Assembly: GCA_951813615.1 (NCBI GenBank)
Contig: OX638377.1
Location: 5,305,739 to 5,369,738 of the forward strand
DNA: 64,000 nt
Direction: 5' to 3'
Source: an uncultured Latescibacterota bacterium
Lineage (GTDB): Bacteria; Latescibacterota; UBA2968; UBA8231
Shown here: in pieces, positions 49,361-58,084 of the stretch
Layout: each line of letters opens with the position of its first letter
Numbering within the stretch: position 1 is the first letter of the stretch
The notes under the pieces: model-generated
The model's input: the letters and a program-made list of their open reading frames with translations, nothing else
Databases searched by the model: none
What the model was told of the DNA's origin: nothing
Position numbers and translations under genes: made by a program

Positions 49361-51247
49361 TTACGACGCTTCGACACGCGCTTTGGCGATGCGGCCCTGC
49401 TTGCCGAAGATATTGACCGCTCGCGCTTCGAGCAGGTTTTCGCCCTCGGCGAGCGTCCACTCAAAGCGGGCCTCGCGCTCCTCGCGCCACGGGCCGCCAT
49501 CCTGGCGCACCAAAAAGTGCGAGAAGTTGGGCGCGGTGTGCTCTAGATCGACCTGCAAAGTGCGTGCCTTTTCCGCCACTTGGAGGTAGAGCCGCGTCTG
49601 GTTGACCGACCAGTAGAAGTCCCCGATGCGAGAGGTCTGCAAGGAGTATTCGGCGTAGCGCGGATCGACGTCGTCCGACCACCACAGATAGCCATCCCAG
49701 TGGTACTGCCCAGCGCCGTGGCGCAGCTCGGCCGGCTCGGCGAAGATCAGGTGCGTGTTGCGCAGTGGAATGCCGAAGCGGCAGAAGACGTCGATATAGT
49801 TGGCCATGGGCTCGACGACTTTTTGCGGCAGCTTGTTGGCCATGATCGTTGCGCGCCGCTCGTCCGCCGCGGCCTCGTGCAGCTCCAGGGCGTTGATGGG
49901 CACGCCGTCGATTTCGTAGGTGGCGTCGAATTCGCGGGCCGGGCCGGCGTCTTCGAGGATCCACTTTTGCAACTCTTCGCACCAGACCTCAGCCAAGCAG
50001 TGGTGATCGACGACGATTGAGCGAGCCACCCATCCCAGGGACGAGGCGCAGCCGGCGAACACTGCTCCGTAGTGGGTACACATGCCGAAGCCCCAGTCAC
50101 CCTTGGTGGTGTCGAGGACCTCTATGGGATTCCAGGAGGGGCAGTGGGGATATTTGTCGGATTGCCAGCCCAGCCATTGGCTGTGGACCCAGTCGCGCAA
50201 CAGGGCTAGCTGTTCGAGTTCAGTTTTGCCTGCGGCGATGACTTCGTCGAGGCGGTACTGCTTGCGCAGTCGCTCTTGGTGCGGGTGCAGCCCCATATAG
50301 GCGAAGGGGTACGAGCTGTGTACGAACTCGGGTTGGTCGAACTCTGTCCGCTTGAAGGGGGCGAGGCTCTTGGCGTCCTCCTCGATCTCGGCTTCGAGCG
50401 TGACGGCTTGGAGCGTCGGGGTCTTGTTGGCTGCGTCGGTTTCGAGGATGGCGCGCCACTGCACGAAGCGTCCGGGCCACTGCAAGGCGGTGTCTCGCTC
50501 CCAAGCCGTCCAAGTGCGCGGATCAAAGGAAGGCGTCGAACCCGTGCGCAGCTCAAAGTGTATTTGGGTTCCCTGCGGCTGGCGCATCCGCGCCTTCAGG
50601 TGCAGGCGGCGAATGCCCAGCCGCGGAGCGATGCGGCCACTACCGTCTTCGTCGGCGAGGTCGATAACCGGCGAGCAGAGCGTCCCTTGGGGCGGATGTC
50701 CCTTGACGCGCAGCCGCACTAGGTACTCGCCTTCAATGGCGCGGGCTTCGCCCAAGGTGCCTTGGTGCCAAGTCTTGCCGCCGTCAAAGCTGCGGCTCGA
50801 ATGGCTTGAGGGCGCGTCGGCTAGACCTCCTGGGAAGGGGTCAATGTGCAACACGCCACTGTGCGAGAAGACGAATTCGTTGGTGCCTTCTTTGAGGTAT
50901 TTGGCGGCGATTTTCTTGCGGTCCCAACCGCCGGTGAGCATGCGCTCGCGGTCTTGGCGGTGGGTGAGGACGTGGCCGTTGACCTGGAGCCGCATGGGTT
51001 TGTCGGCGGTGGATTTGTCGGCGTTGACGTAAAAGAGTAGTTCGGCTCCCTTGGTCTTGGCCGAGGGGATGTCGAATTCGACTTTTGCACACAGGGCGGG
51101 CGTGAGTTCCTCGCAAATATCTCCGTCAACGCCCATTTCGTTGGTGAGCATATAGGTGGGGGCGAGGCGGGCGGCGGGGGTGGTTTGGGCGTCGATGAAG
51201 CGGTCGCGGCGATAATCGCGGAAGTCGGTGGTGGTAATCTTTTTCAT
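49361..51247 (-). CDS. transglutaminase-like cysteine hydrolase protein
   Basis: 628 residues; the ATG at 51247 is preceded by GAGGAG. The first 320 residues are beta-rich (galactose-binding-like strands such as AELLFYVNADKS and NEFVFSHSGVLHIDPFPGG). The core at about 360-450 has FGMCTHYGAVFAGCASSLGW (Cys), VVDHHCLAEVW (His) and KWILEDAGP (Asp), the papain-like transglutaminase triad. The end has another beta-sandwich. There is no signal peptide, though one may be too weak to see. It may cleave or modify peptides or glycopeptides, and could be co-transcribed with the flippase. Confidence 0.82.
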   Translation of the reverse strand: MKKITTTDFRDYRRDRFIDAQTTPAARLAPTYMLTNEMGVDGDICEELTPALCAKVEFDIPSAKTKGAELLFYVNADKSTADKPMRLQVNGHVLTHRQDRERMLTGGWDRKKIAAKYLKEGTNEFVFSHSGVLHIDPFPGGLADAPSSHSSRSFDGGKTWHQGTLGEARAIEGEYLVRLRVKGHPPQGTLCSPVIDLADEDGSGRIAPRLGIRRLHLKARMRQPQGTQIHFELRTGSTPSFDPRTWTAWERDTALQWPGRFVQWRAILETDAANKTPTLQAVTLEAEIEEDAKSLAPFKRTEFDQPEFVHSSYPFAYMGLHPHQERLRKQYRLDEVIAAGKTELEQLALLRDWVHSQWLGWQSDKYPHCPSWNPIEVLDTTKGDWGFGMCTHYGAVFAGCASSLGWVARSIVVDHHCLAEVWCEELQKWILEDAGPAREFDATYEIDGVPINALELHEAAADERRATIMANKLPQKVVEPMANYIDVFCRFGIPLRNTHLIFAEPAELRHGAGQYHWDGYLWWSDDVDPRYAEYSLQTSRIGDFYWSVNQTRLYLQVAEKARTLQVDLEHTAPNFSHFLVRQDGGPWREEREARFEWTLAEGENLLEARAVNIFGKQGRIAKARVEAS

Positions 51248-51426
51248 GGTAGGCTCCTCTGTGGGGGTCGGATCTATGCGGGGAATGTAGGGGGTGAGAC
51301 AGGGTGGGGCAAACAGCAGGAGCGAGGTCTGCTCTGCCCTAGTATGCATCGCGCCCAAACTCAGGCGAAGACGAGGGGATGGACAACCCTCTAGTTGCTT
51401 TTATGCCAAATTAGGTATATTAAGGT

Positions 51427-51759
51427 ATGTTACACAAATCAATTTCTTGGGTCGCGTCTTCAAGAGATGACCTACGCAATTTCCCCACATCGGCCCGCCG
51501 CAAAGCGGGTCTTGAACTGCAAGCCTTACAGCGGGGAGAGACACCAACCGATTGTAAACCTATGCCCTCAGTTGGCCCAGGCGTCATGGAGATTCGCATC
51601 AATATTGGCAATGCTTATCGCATCTTCTACGTGGCTAAATTTGAAGAAGGTATTTATGTCTTGCATGCTTTTCAGAAAAAGACTCAGCGTACATCGAAGC
51701 AAGATATTCAACTTGGCCAGCAACGATACCGGATGCTGCTAAGACATAGGCAGGGATAA
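51427..51759 (+). CDS. HigB/RelE-type toxin (phage-derived Gp49-like)
   Basis: 110 residues. ISWVASSRDDLRNFPTSARRKAGLEL opens the Gp49-like fold (parts: SSRDDLRNFP, ARRKAGLEL), followed by GVMEIRINIGNAYRIFYVA and YVLHAFQKKTQRTSKQDI. The basic residues of the last strand are those of ribosome-dependent mRNA interferases. It precedes its antitoxin by 15 bases, the toxin-first order of higBA. Confidence 0.92.
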   Translation: MLHKSISWVASSRDDLRNFPTSARRKAGLELQALQRGETPTDCKPMPSVGPGVMEIRINIGNAYRIFYVAKFEEGIYVLHAFQKKTQRTSKQDIQLGQQRYRMLLRHRQG

Positions 51760-51774
51760 TAAGGAGACTACACT

Positions 51775-52062
51775 ATGGAAGTGACCCAAGGCCGCGATAA
51801 CGTATTCGAGGATATCGGTTTCGAGCGGGAAGAAGCGGCGAGCCTAAAAGTCCGGGCTGATTTAATGCTCGACCTGAGAAAGTACATCGAAACCAGAGGG
51901 TGGACCCAACGTCAAGCCGCGGCATTTTTTGGCGAGTCCCAACCGCGCATTAGCAATTTAATGCAGGGGGAGATTAGTCGTTTTAGTGTGGATAAACTGA
52001 TTAATATGCTGACGCGGGCGGGGATGCAAGTCGAAATTTACGTCAAGCCAAAAGCCGCTTAA
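51775..52062 (+). CDS. HigA/XRE-type antitoxin
   Basis: 95 residues with AAGGAG upstream. VRADLMLDLRKYIETRGWT, QRQAAAFFGESQPRISNLM and FSVDKLINMLTRAGMQVE form an XRE helix-turn-helix of the HTH_37 type found in antitoxins paired with Gp49-like toxins. It should repress the pair and block the toxin. Confidence 0.93.
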   Translation: MEVTQGRDNVFEDIGFEREEAASLKVRADLMLDLRKYIETRGWTQRQAAAFFGESQPRISNLMQGEISRFSVDKLINMLTRAGMQVEIYVKPKAA

Positions 52063-52104
52063 TCGAAAGTTCAAAACAGCTCCTACGGGGTACCGCACCC
52101 AAAG

Positions 52105-52875
52105 TTAAGCGAGAAGAGCCTCGACGTATCCTCGCGCGGCAATAGCCGCTGGCAGCGGCTCGTCCCAATCGACCTCCTCGAGCTCGACGACGAGGGGGCC
52201 GTCGTAACCGCTATCCACTAACAGCTCGAACAACTCCGCAAAGGACAACTCCCCTTCCCCGAAGGGCACGGGCTTTTCGCCCTGCTGGTCGCGCAGGTGG
52301 ACGAGACCAATGCGCCCGGCGAGCGCTTCGGCAAAGGGCATGATTGGCTCGCCGACCGACAGCAGGTGGCCGGTGTCCAAGAGCACGCGCGCCCGTTCGG
52401 GTAGCTCGGGCATCACCGCTTGGTAGTCGGCCAATCCTTGGAGGCGGTTGCCTTGGTGATTGCCCAAGTTGAGGGCGATATCGGGGATGTTGTCGAGAAG
52501 CGTGTTGACGCCTTCGATGAGGTCGGCGAGCGCCTCGTCCGTGCGGGCACCGCCCTTTGTGTTCAGGGTTTTGACGCCGAGGGCGCGGCCCAAGTGGATG
52601 TCCCATTCGAGCTGGCGCAGGTTGTAGGCGAGGTTGCGCTCGTCGGAGTCGGCTTTGCGGCCGGTGAGGTTGCGAATGTTGAAGCCGGCGAGTTGCACGT
52701 CGGCGTCTGCAATGGCGGTGCGGACCATGGGCACGGACCAGTCGCGGTGGACGGGGGTGCTCTCGGTGTACGCACGGAAGAGTTCGAGGCGAGAGAAGCC
52801 AGCCGCTTTGGCGAGGTCGAGCACCTCGGGCAAGAGAAGGTCTGGGCAGAGGGTCGGGCTGAAGACGAGGTGCAT
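52105..52875 (-). CDS. sugar phosphate isomerase/epimerase-like TIM-barrel protein
   Basis: 256 residues, AP-endonuclease-2 (xylose isomerase-like) fold. Conserved pieces are SRLELFRAY, FNIRNLTGRKADS, LNTKGGARTDE, LNLGNHQGN, VLLDTGHLLSVGE, GLVHLRDQQGEKPVPFGEG and GPLVVELEEVDW, which hold the usual Glu, Asp and His metal ligands. It isomerises or dehydrates a sugar or cyclitol. Its ATG shares a base with the stop of the phyH gene upstream (TGATG), so the two are translationally coupled. Confidence 0.88.
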   Translation of the reverse strand: MHLVFSPTLCPDLLLPEVLDLAKAAGFSRLELFRAYTESTPVHRDWSVPMVRTAIADADVQLAGFNIRNLTGRKADSDERNLAYNLRQLEWDIHLGRALGVKTLNTKGGARTDEALADLIEGVNTLLDNIPDIALNLGNHQGNRLQGLADYQAVMPELPERARVLLDTGHLLSVGEPIMPFAEALAGRIGLVHLRDQQGEKPVPFGEGELSFAELFELLVDSGYDGPLVVELEEVDWDEPLPAAIAARGYVEALLA

Positions 52876-53627
52876 CAGCTAATCCCCTCCCAATGCGCCC
52901 ATTGATCGTCACAGGTCTCAAAGCGGATATCGTTGGTGTCTTTGCGCGAAAAGCGGCCGATGAGGGCCATGCGGATATTGCGATTGACGTTCTTGGAACC
53001 CGTGTGAAAGAGCTGGCCGTGCCAGAAGATGGCATCGCCGGCTTGGCCGACGAATTCGCACCCTTGGGGGAAGGTTCCCTCGGGAAATACGTCGCTGGAA
53101 ACGCCGCCCTGCACCGACAGCAGCGAGTGCGTCTGGAAGTACTCGTACGCCACGTTATGGCTGCCGGGCCAATAGGTGAAGCAGCCGCCCTGCGGGCCGA
53201 TGTCCTCGACGTAGATCGTGACGTTGATGGTCATGTAGCCGACCGTGCCTTCGGGCACGCCATTGGTCGGGGTGTAGTAGCCATCGAGATGGCCGCGCTC
53301 GGGCAGGGACCAAGCCTTGTTTTTGGCTGGATACACCAGCGCGGGACCGGCGTTGTTGGGATTGAGTCGGCCCTCGCCGACCATCTCCTCCATCATCGCG
53401 AAGAGTGGCGACTCGTGGACGGCGGCGTGGATGGCCGGGTGATGGGCGGGCACAGGGGTGCGTGGCCCAGCTTCTATCCAGGTTGCAGGATCGTCGCGGT
53501 CGGCGTCAATGCCAGTCCAGAGGGCGTCTTGAGCGGCTTGAATTTGTGCGGACGTGAGTGCGTCGCGGACGATGAGACAGCCATTTTCCTTAAAGGAACG
53601 CTTGTCGGCGGAGGTGAGATGAGGCAT
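52875..53627 (-). CDS. PhyH-family Fe(II)/2-oxoglutarate dioxygenase
   Basis: 250 residues from the ATG at 53627; the longer frame has no better site. The iron ligands are H113-x-D115 (RGHLDGYYTP) and about H208 (GQLFHTGSKN), with the Arg shortly after (NIRMALIGRF). It is coupled to the sugar isomerase-like gene, which suggests an oxygenase acting on a sugar-derived or polyol compound. It is the fifth full-length phyH-type gene of the window. Confidence 0.9.
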   Translation of the reverse strand: MPHLTSADKRSFKENGCLIVRDALTSAQIQAAQDALWTGIDADRDDPATWIEAGPRTPVPAHHPAIHAAVHESPLFAMMEEMVGEGRLNPNNAGPALVYPAKNKAWSLPERGHLDGYYTPTNGVPEGTVGYMTINVTIYVEDIGPQGGCFTYWPGSHNVAYEYFQTHSLLSVQGGVSSDVFPEGTFPQGCEFVGQAGDAIFWHGQLFHTGSKNVNRNIRMALIGRFSRKDTNDIRFETCDDQWAHWEGIS

Positions 53628-53699
53628 AGCAGTACCTTTCCAATGTGGTTGAAAAGGCAAATATAGAGCGGCTAAAAGGGGGTGTCCATTTGCCGCCGT

Positions 53700-53723
53700 A
53701 GGGGCGACCGGCCGGTCGCCCCT
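53700..53723. repeat. perfect 24-bp palindrome (REP-like) after a gene
   Basis: AGGGGCGACCGG at 53700-53711 is followed directly by its exact inverse at 53712-53723. It abuts the stop codon of the TIM-barrel gene at 53724. Such GGGGCGACC palindromes recur as dispersed elements in several uncultured phyla. Here it may double as a transcription end. Confidence 0.85.
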
Positions 53724-54593
53724 TCAGACAACGACCGCTTGGTCTAAGGCGCGGATGTAGCCAAGAGTCCAAGCTAGTCCCGCGGCGTGGTCGCCGGCGA
53801 TGGACGGGAAGTGCTCGGGGTAAATCTGGCCCTGGTAATCGATCTCTTTGAGTGCGCGGATGGTGCCGACCATATCGACTTCCCCCGCACCGAAGGGCAC
53901 TTCGAGGTAGCCTAAGTCCGCCAGCCGCTGCTCGATTTCCGGGGTAGTCGGCCCCTCGGCCTTGGTGGCGATGTCGCGCACGTGGACCATAAAGACCTTG
54001 TCGCCGAAGTGGCGGATGACCTCGGGCAGGCTGTCGCCGGCCATTTGCGACTTGCCTTGGCAGAAGGTCAGGCCGTGGGCCGGCGAGTCGGTGGCGTCCA
54101 TGAGATTCCCAAAGGTCTCCCTGTTCCAGATCAGGCGGTCGGGTACGTGAAACGTGTGGGTGGAGATCCGCACGCCGGCACCGTCGCCGATTTGGCCGAG
54201 TTCACGGAAGACTCCCACCAAGCCCTGCCAGTGCTGCTGCCGCTCGTCTGGGTCAGTAGGAGCTGCGTCGGCACTGAGGTAGAAATGCACTAAAGGTATC
54301 TGCGCGTGGCCCATGTTTTCGATCAGGCGGCGCATGTACCCCATTTCGCGCGTGCGGGCCGCGTCGTCAACGCAGGCGTCGAGGCTGAGGCGCGGCGGGG
54401 TCAGCCCGGCCAGCACCACTTCGGCACTGGCGTATTGGTCGGCTAGTGTCTTGAGCGCCTCGGCCGCGGGCGCGTCGTCTGAAGAGATGTTGCCCGTACT
54501 CAAGACGATGTGGCTAGCGCCGGCGTCGCGGCAATAGGCGATGTTGCGAGCGTGGTCGGCCCCAAAGGGGGCGAAGATGCCAATGTCGAACAT
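53724..54593 (-). CDS. mannonate dehydratase-like/xylose isomerase-like TIM-barrel protein
   Basis: 289 residues; the ATG at 54593 has GAGGAGG six bases ahead. The frame is open far upstream, but that part runs through the tRNA and antisense to an amidase and is not coding. THTFHVPDRLIWNRETFGNL, HGLTFCQGKSQMAGDS, VIRHFGDKVFMVHVRDI and PFGAGEVDM resemble UxuA, which dehydrates mannonate, but it is shorter than UxuA. It may act on another sugar acid. It follows tRNA-Glu on the same strand. Confidence 0.83.
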   Translation of the reverse strand: MFDIGIFAPFGADHARNIAYCRDAGASHIVLSTGNISSDDAPAAEALKTLADQYASAEVVLAGLTPPRLSLDACVDDAARTREMGYMRRLIENMGHAQIPLVHFYLSADAAPTDPDERQQHWQGLVGVFRELGQIGDGAGVRISTHTFHVPDRLIWNRETFGNLMDATDSPAHGLTFCQGKSQMAGDSLPEVIRHFGDKVFMVHVRDIATKAEGPTTPEIEQRLADLGYLEVPFGAGEVDMVGTIRALKEIDYQGQIYPEHFPSIAGDHAAGLAWTLGYIRALDQAVVV

Positions 54594-54619
54594 GAGTTCC
54601 TCCTCAGTGTACATAAAAA

Positions 54620-54694
54620 TGGTGCTCCCACGGAGAGTCGAACTCCGGTTACAGGGTTGAAAACCCTGGGTCCTGACCGCTAGACGATGGGAGC
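54620..54694 (-). tRNA. tRNA-Glu (anticodon UUC)
   Basis: The cloverleaf is complete. The acceptor stem pairs GCTCCCA with TGGGAGC, the D-arm reads TCGTCTAGCGGTCAGGAC, and the anticodon stem CAGGG/CCCTG encloses loop TTTTCAA with anticodon TTC. The T-arm carries GTTCGAC. The discriminator is A and CCA is encoded (54622-54620). T residues follow on the minus strand. Confidence 0.97.
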
Positions 54695-54756
54695 ACGCAA
54701 GGGAAAAAAATATAGAGATAGCCCCGGATATTGGCAAGACATCCAGCCGCACCTTG

Positions 54757-56157
54757 CTAGGCAAAAGCGTCGAGTGCGGGCGTGAGGAGATTGTAGTCGG
54801 TGGCTTGCTCAAAGGCGCGGGCGAGGCGCAACAGCCGCGCCTCGTCTCGGGGGTGGCCGATGAGTTGTAAGCCGATGGGCAAGCCCTCGCGCGTGAACCC
54901 GCAGGGCAAGGAAACGGCGCACAGGTCGAGGAGATTGACGGCGATGGTGTTGCGCAGGCAGAGGCCGTTGATGGGGAAATAGACATCGTCGCGGTCGATC
55001 TCGTCGAGAATTGGGGCGGCAAAAGGGGTGGTTGGGGTGATGAGAAAATCGACGTTTTCGAGGGCCGTGCGGGCTTTGCAGCGCAACTCGTCGCGTATTC
55101 TGAGTTGCCCAAGGAAGTCCGCGGCGAGGATATCGCGGCCGTCGAGTATGCGCGCCGAGACAATGGGGTCGAACTGATCGAAGTGCGCTTCGAGGTTGTG
55201 CCGGTGATAAAGGTAGGCTTCGACGGCCGTGGTGCTAGGCCCGCTGCGCCATTCGACTAGGTCGTCGAGCACTTCGAGCGATATTTCATCGACATAGACG
55301 CCGAGGTCGGCGAAAACGCTCGCTGAGGCGCGCACTGCTGCTTCGACTTCCGCATCGACATCCTCCCAGAAATACTCGCGCGGGAAGCACAGCCGCAGGC
55401 CGGCGACCTCGCCTTCCAAGTGATCCACAAGCGAATCACCGGGCAGGGGGTCCGCCATGGCTTGGCACAACAGGGCGCAGTCTTGCGCCGTGCGGCACAA
55501 AGGCCCGATGCTGTCGAGGGTCGGGTCGAGGGGCAAGACGCCGGTGTTGGGGAGCAAGCCAAAGGTGGGCTTGAGGCCGGTGAGGCCGCAAAAGGACGCG
55601 GGAATCCGCACTGAGCCGCCGGTGTCCGAGCCGAGGGCGGCCGGGGCCAGTCCAGCCGCCACGGCCACGCCCGAGCCAGAGGACGACCCGCCCGGCAGGC
55701 GGTGGATCTCGGGGTCCCAGGGGTTGACTGGGGTCCCGTAGTGATGGTTGACGCCGGTGCCGCCAAAAGCGAATTCCACGAGATGCGTTTTGCCCAAAAG
55801 CACGGCTCCCGCGGCAAAGAGGCGGCGGGCAATTGTGGCGTCGGCTGCGGCGATGTTGTCGCGCAGCAGGGTTGAGCCGCCGGTGGTGGGCAGGCCCGCG
55901 ACATCTACGAGATCCTTAAAGGCGAGGGGAATGCCGTGCAGAGGGCCGAGGTAGGTGCCGGCCGCGATTTGCGCTTCGGCCGCGCGGGCTTGGGCGCGCG
56001 GCCGCTCGGATGTGACAGCGAGATAGGCGTTGAGCGCCGGATTGTATTGCTCAATGCGTTCTAGGTATAGATCGGTGAGTTCGAGTGGGGAAAGTTCGCC
56101 ACGGCGGATCAGGGTGGCGAGTTCGGCGATGGGGGCAAAAGCTAGGGTGTCATCCAT
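54757..56157 (-). CDS. amidase-signature family hydrolase
   Basis: 466 residues from the ATG at 56157; the longer frame overlaps the decarboxylase gene upstream and begins with Arg-rich shadow sequence. The triad is K81 (LAFKDL), S158 (GGSSSG) and S182 (TGGSVRIPA). It has the same length as the amidase at 25258 but is clearly a different sequence. The preceding gene (UbiD-type decarboxylase) ends 20 bases upstream, so they are likely co-transcribed, perhaps in breakdown of an aromatic or unsaturated acid amide. Confidence 0.92.
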   Translation of the reverse strand: MDDTLAFAPIAELATLIRRGELSPLELTDLYLERIEQYNPALNAYLAVTSERPRAQARAAEAQIAAGTYLGPLHGIPLAFKDLVDVAGLPTTGGSTLLRDNIAAADATIARRLFAAGAVLLGKTHLVEFAFGGTGVNHHYGTPVNPWDPEIHRLPGGSSSGSGVAVAAGLAPAALGSDTGGSVRIPASFCGLTGLKPTFGLLPNTGVLPLDPTLDSIGPLCRTAQDCALLCQAMADPLPGDSLVDHLEGEVAGLRLCFPREYFWEDVDAEVEAAVRASASVFADLGVYVDEISLEVLDDLVEWRSGPSTTAVEAYLYHRHNLEAHFDQFDPIVSARILDGRDILAADFLGQLRIRDELRCKARTALENVDFLITPTTPFAAPILDEIDRDDVYFPINGLCLRNTIAVNLLDLCAVSLPCGFTREGLPIGLQLIGHPRDEARLLRLARAFEQATDYNLLTPALDAFA

Positions 56158-56177
56158 GAGGCGGCCTTTGCTCAGGG

Positions 56178-57983
56178 TTAATCCAACAGGGAAAATCCGG
56201 TATAGCCGAGTCGGTCTTCCGCGCCTTCGACGCCGCCTTGGGGAAAGTACTCCTGCCAGCGTCGGCTGACCTTTTGTGCCGTTTCTTCGTCCGTTATCAA
56301 CTCGTCTGGATAGCCGGGTTTCATGCGGCAATCCAAGACGATCGGCGGCGTATAGCAGGGGTGGTGGCGACGGAGTTGGACGGCGGCGGCATACGTGTCG
56401 GCAGCCGGCTCAAAGCGGGTAAAGGTAGTCCAGAGAAAGGTGACGTTCTTGGTGGCCGCACTGGCGTCGTCAACTAAAAATACCAGCGGCCAAGCTGCGA
56501 CGGCTCGGTCTGCGGCGAGGTGTTGGGCGTAGCCGGGATCTTCCGCGTACGTCGGGCCTTGTACTGCGAGGGCACCAGGGCAATAGACCTCGGCGGCGCG
56601 GGCACCGCCGGGCAGATCGCCGCTGAATTCTCCGGGCAATTCGTTGACTGGATCGCCCACGCCGATGAGGATTCCTTTGCTGCCTTGGTTCACGGCCGGT
56701 CCCGTGTAGTCGAGGGTGTCCATGGCGAGATTGGCGATGACGAAAAGGTCGGTTGCAAGCTGCGCCCGCGCTAGAGCATACGCGAGCACCTGCCGGAAGT
56801 CGCCCAAGTCCAAGGGGCGATCGATTACGACCAAGAACTTGGTGAGGTTGAGCTGGCCGCCGTCCTCGCCCAGGATGCGAAAGGCGAATTTCATGGCCTC
56901 GCGTGGGTAGCGCTCCTCGACGACGATGGCCGCCAGCGAGTGATAGCCGGTCTCGCCGTAGCTCCACATGGCCTTGATCGCGGGCATTACCAGCTTGCTC
57001 AGGGGTGCCATGAGCTGCTGGATGTAGGTGCCGAGGAACATGTCTTCCTGCGGCGGCTTGCCGACTACGGTGGCCGGGAAGATGGCGTCTTTGCGGTGGT
57101 AGAGGCGCTTAGCTTGGAGCACTGGGTAGTCGTGTTGCAGCGAGTAATAGCCGTAGTGATCGCCGAAAGGCCCTTCGGGGTTGCGCACGTGCGGCGGAAC
57201 CACGCCTTCAATGGCGAATTCGGCTTCGGCGATCAAGGGCAGAGTGGAGCCTTGCACGCGGCGCAGGCGCTCGCCCTGCAACAGGGAGGCCAAAATCAGT
57301 TCGGGCAAGTCCTCGGGCAACGGCGCAATGGCCGCGAGGATCAGCGCCGGCGGCCCGCCGACGAAGATGACCAGCGGCAGGTCTTCGCCCCGCTGCTCGG
57401 CGACGTGGTAGTGGAAGCCGCCGCCTTTTTGGATTTGCCAGTGGACGCCGAGGGTCTGGGAGTCGTGGCGCTGGATGCGGTACATGCCGAGGTTGTGATG
57501 GCCGGTATCGGGGTGTTCGGTATAGACCAGCGGCAGGGTGATAAAGTGTCCGCCGTCTTCGGGCCAGGTTTTGAGCAGGGGGAGGCGCGCTAGGTCGGGC
57601 GGCGACTGCACGCACTCGCCGACGGGGCCCTTGCCGACGGTCTTCAACCCGACCTTGAGCGCGGCGGGGATCAGGTTTTTGTGCGGCCAGAGCTTGCCCG
57701 GCGAGAGCGAGGGCAGGTCTTGGGCGAGTTGCACTAGCTGCTGGATAAACTGCTCCGGCCTAGGGCCGAAGGCCAGCTCGACGCGCCGGGCCGTGCCGAA
57801 GAGATTGGTGACGCAGGGAAAGTCCGCGCCTTCGACTTGGGTAAAGAGCAGGGCCGGGCCAGCGGCGTCAAGGACGCGGCGGTGGATCTCGGCGATTTCG
57901 AGATCGGAAGAAACCGGGGCGTCAACGGTGACGAGTTCGCCTTCGCGGCGCAGGCAATCGAGAAATTGGCGCAGGTTGTGCAT
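56178..57983 (-). CDS. UbiD-family prenylated-FMN decarboxylase
   Basis: 601 residues from the ATG at 57983. UbiD motifs are clear: NLGMYRIQRHDSQTLGVHWQ (prFMN and metal-binding residues), KGGGFHYHVAE, PEGPFGDHYGYYSLQHDYPV (catalytic Glu) and PATVVGKPPQEDM. The enzyme removes CO2 from an aromatic or alpha,beta-unsaturated acid and needs a UbiX partner, not seen here. The length is that of the larger menaquinone/phenolic acid decarboxylase group. It is divergent from aconitase. Confidence 0.93.
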   Translation of the reverse strand: MHNLRQFLDCLRREGELVTVDAPVSSDLEIAEIHRRVLDAAGPALLFTQVEGADFPCVTNLFGTARRVELAFGPRPEQFIQQLVQLAQDLPSLSPGKLWPHKNLIPAALKVGLKTVGKGPVGECVQSPPDLARLPLLKTWPEDGGHFITLPLVYTEHPDTGHHNLGMYRIQRHDSQTLGVHWQIQKGGGFHYHVAEQRGEDLPLVIFVGGPPALILAAIAPLPEDLPELILASLLQGERLRRVQGSTLPLIAEAEFAIEGVVPPHVRNPEGPFGDHYGYYSLQHDYPVLQAKRLYHRKDAIFPATVVGKPPQEDMFLGTYIQQLMAPLSKLVMPAIKAMWSYGETGYHSLAAIVVEERYPREAMKFAFRILGEDGGQLNLTKFLVVIDRPLDLGDFRQVLAYALARAQLATDLFVIANLAMDTLDYTGPAVNQGSKGILIGVGDPVNELPGEFSGDLPGGARAAEVYCPGALAVQGPTYAEDPGYAQHLAADRAVAAWPLVFLVDDASAATKNVTFLWTTFTRFEPAADTYAAAVQLRRHHPCYTPPIVLDCRMKPGYPDELITDEETAQKVSRRWQEYFPQGGVEGAEDRLGYTGFSLLD

Positions 57984-58084
57984 GGGCGGCCTAGAGCGGC
58001 AGGTGGAAGGTAGGGTTGGTCTTGAATATATTAAAAGTCTCAAAATCAAATTGCTAAAACATCTCCATCTCCGAAAGGTTTTCC

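Noticed and set aside
54594..55163. N-terminal extension of the TIM-barrel gene at 53724
   Set aside because: The frame runs through tRNA-Glu and antisense to the amidase, with Ser/Pro-rich shadow composition; a strong ribosome binding site marks the real start at 54593.
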